DNA from: Diospyros lotus
Lineage: Eukaryota > Streptophyta > Magnoliopsida > Ericales > Ebenaceae
Direction: 5' to 3'
DNA length: 64,000 bases
Assembly: GCF_014633365.1 (NCBI RefSeq)
Contig: NC_068339.1
Coordinates: forward strand, 13,911,925 to 13,975,924
A program made the position numbers and the translations under genes. Positions 61,501 through 64,000 of this stretch are shown piece by piece (position 1 is the stretch's first letter; the number at the start of each line of letters is the position of its first letter). The notes beneath the pieces were generated by a model, which did no database searches, was not told the DNA's origin, and saw only the letters and a list, made by a program, of their open reading frames with translations.

Positions 61501-63750
61501 GGATGATAAATTCCAAAAATTAAATCAAATACTCCCTTGAATCAATATGGAAAAACAAATATCAGGAAATCAAAAAAGATATTCAGAAAAAATTACCCTT
61601 TCACTGTCTTCAAGACACGCTCCTTATCAGAGAGAGTCCCCCTTTGAGCTGACCACGGGACCTCAGCTTTAATTAGAACAGGTGCAGGTCCTACCTGGTT
61701 CATTGACAGAACATGGCCTGGTATTATTTCCAAAGTAACCATTTAACAGCAGAAATGGAAAATCTACTATCTAGGACACAAGTTATTATCAATCAAGGGA
61801 ATTCTTAGTTGGTAGAACCCTCCACTTACAATGAGTGTGAAACCTGAAACTGAATAGTAAACTAATGGCAGTATAATATATATTGATTGAGCCACTTGTG
61901 CACTCCAGATTTAAAATTTTAAACAACACTAAAGTTTATGTAAAAGATTCAGAGAGATATGGTCCCTGAGAAAGCTTACGTATAATCTCAAATCAGACAT
62001 GCATTAATTCCTCAAAAAGAGCAGAATTCTGCACTACTCAAGCATTACTGATGTAGCTATAAACTATGCACTATTAACTGATACGTGGACAAAGCATGTC
62101 AAAGCATTCCAACAATCCTTACAAGGAAGGTCTGTCTCACACACAAAACCTAAATGCCATGTAGGCTCAAGCCATGTTCAACCATGAGGGCAACATAAAA
62201 ATTGAACATCTAAAGATATCAACAATGCCAGACAATGCAAGCTTTATCTCAATCCCTAACATTTTGGCCTGAACATCTCGGCCCCTGTATCTTCTGCATG
62301 CAATGACACTACATAACTATAAAAAGCCACTGCCATAAGGTAGGAACAGACTGAATCCTTTATTTCCTTGCATACTAACACACAAAAAACATTTTCTCAT
62401 CGACTTAAGCATCAAAGAGCCTATTTGGGCACACTCTCAAGTAATTTTTCTATCTATAATTTCAGGTCACAACCGGCAGAAAGTAGCTTTCAACCGCTAA
62501 CCCATTAAGTTAAATATCGAATGCAGTTTTAAGCAATGGAGAAGCAAATATATTTCAAAATAAAAATAAAATATAGATCCAGGGATGAGAATAGTTTGCA
62601 AAAACTAAATCTGTGCACCCAAGAAACCTAGGTAACATACAGATATAAGCCCGCCCTATGCAGCCCAACAAAAAAAAAAAAAATATTACCACTTGGTTAG
62701 AAGAGATGTTTGCCCTAGCAAAATGTGAGCTGAGTTGGTCTTGGCGGTTATACTGGACTGATTCCTGTTGTCTAGAGTCGAATTGACCACCAAACTCTTT
62801 ATTCTCACGAATAGTTTCTCGTAATCTATCCTCTTCAGATGCAGGAAATTGGGCAGCCCTGCCGCGCCAATCACGATTGTCAGGCTCAGCATAACGACCC
62901 TGAGGCTGAACTTGCGGCCAAACAAAATTTTTCACATTAATGACTATACAGATAAGATAGGAAAAATAAGACAAACTGAAAGCCCTTGGCCAAGAAATTC
63001 ATCAGTGCACACAATCAAACAACAAGGTATTAAAATCAAGCAACAGATGAAGATGTGATATGAATTCCTGCAGGAAATTGTTACACAATCAGATTGAGAG
63101 TTCTTGCCAGATGACTAAACTTACAGTGGTTTCTGCACGAACCCAGATAGGATCTTCAACAGAAAATTCAGCTTCAACTTCTTGTTTGATTTTCAGTATA
63201 GCCTCAGGGGGGTTACCCACCTACAAAAAAATACACCCCATAATCAGAGTGTAGTTATGTTTATCATACAAAGAGAGAAAACATAAATCTGCCATACTAA
63301 AGTTGTTACCAAGATTCATTCTATATCCAAAATAAAATAGAATGGGACAAGCGAGAGGGGAGGAGGAGGGGGGTATAGAAGCTAAAAACATTCAAAATTA
63401 CAGAAACATTCCATTAATATGGGATTTGATAGGCATGCATCTCATGTGACTCCACATGGAAGGAACATGGTAAAAGTCCTGGTGCTATGAAAGGATAAAT
63501 AAACAAATCACAAATTCATAAAAGAAATAAGGAGAACTGATACCAATATGGTAAGATGGTTCAGATATCTTACAGGCAAAAAACACAGGTTGGTTTGTCA
63601 CTAATAACCAGTTAATGAGAAGCAATATCATCAAACAGTAACATATCCACATTAAGTGCATAATCTCAATAATGTTACCTCCCTAAGTTGTAACAGCTGG
63701 TTCCGTGTGTACTGCACACACTTGCAGCCCTCAAACCTAGAATCTCCAAT
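58525..63750 (-). CDS. eIFiso4G: Eukaryotic translation initiation factor eIFiso4G, 5' end beyond the window
   Basis: Eight minus-strand exons join in phase: 63750-63679, 63220-63125, 62905-62690, 61694-61597, 60558-60471, 60366-60016, 59900-59658 and 59580-58525. They encode 739 residues; the family is near 780, so only the N-terminal exon(s) lie beyond 64000. The protein is the scaffold of the plant eIFiso4F cap complex. It binds eIF(iso)4E, eIF4A and eIF3 in the cytoplasm. The eIF4E-binding motif YxxxxL-phi is YTRNQLL in the first visible exon. MIF4G spans about visible residues 150-388 ([29 protein letters not shown], [15 protein letters not shown]). A Pro/Gly/Met-rich linker follows, then MA3 (about 573-696, [18 protein letters not shown]). 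The start of exon 62905 is chosen at CCTCAGGG because only that acceptor keeps phase. No defect is visible. Confidence 0.95.
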
Positions 63751-64000
63751 CTACAATATCAAAACTATGAGCAGTCAAAAACTAAATCCAATTTTTTTTG
63801 TCAGACACAGATAAGTAAAACAACGTGAGAGGGAAAATGCTTCCAATAAAATATCGCTTGACATTGATGAATTGACTTGACAGGCTTAATTAGCAGCACA
63901 TTAAATAGATATAACTAAACATTAACAGCATGCATAAAACGTAGCAACACATATTATATTTGGAATGGTAACTAAATCAAAATTAATTATGACAAATTAG
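63751..64000 (-). other. Intron or upstream part of eIFiso4G
   Basis: The sequence directly before the first visible exon ends GATATTGTAG on the gene strand, a good splice acceptor. This is therefore intron, with the missing N-terminal exon(s) beyond the window edge. Confidence 0.7.

Overview
The window is nuclear DNA of a eudicot plant; I cannot name the species. It is AT-rich, its genes have GT-AG introns, and it carries Copia retrotransposons, hAT elements and Mutator-type foldback elements with readable target-site duplications (TSDs). I reconstructed three genes by joining exons by hand, checking splice dinucleotides and reading phase. All three are on the minus strand.

Genes. (1) 58525-63750 plus sequence beyond the right edge: eIFiso4G, the plant-specific cap-complex scaffold, with eIF(iso)4E-binding motif, MIF4G and MA3 domains. 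(2) 10372-35045: a nine-exon, 415-residue homologue of MULTIPOLAR SPINDLE 1/PRD2 (the plant MEI4 counterpart needed for meiotic DNA breaks). Its coding sequence is open, but introns 5 and 7 have grown to 6.1 and 14.4 kb. (3) 4261-4728: a two-exon gene for a 118-residue secreted or surface-anchored small protein that I do not recognise. In Arabidopsis, eIFiso4G1 (At5g57870) and MPS1/PRD2 (At5g57880) have consecutive locus numbers, so the pair looks like conserved microsynteny. Here the two genes are separated by 23.5 kb of repeats.

Layout. 1-10371: a Mutator-type element (834-1588, 10-bp TSD), the small-protein gene, a foldback element (6089-7179) and an internally deleted Copia (8210-9366). 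10372-35045: the MPS1/PRD2 gene. Intron 7 holds a decayed Copia (13166-22481) that itself contains a hAT element (15590-19429), plus a hAT-type MITE (23195-23741). Intron 5 holds a younger Copia (28605-33720) with unusual TA...TA LTR ends. 35249-38517: a hAT element with an almost open transposase, inserted about 0.2 kb upstream of the MPS1/PRD2 start codon. 38640-56188: a giant inverted structure. Long inverted arms flank two tandem arrays of related units in opposite orientation (14 units of about 460 bp, then about 20 of about 400 bp). Each unit has a GC-rich palindromic core. A solo LTR and a hAT-type MITE, both with TSDs, sit inside the first array. 56189-58524: repeat fragments and AT-rich intergenic DNA. 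58525-64000: eIFiso4G.

The unusual parts are the opposed palindromic arrays and the meiotic gene whose promoter and introns are loaded with transposons while its reading frame stays open.
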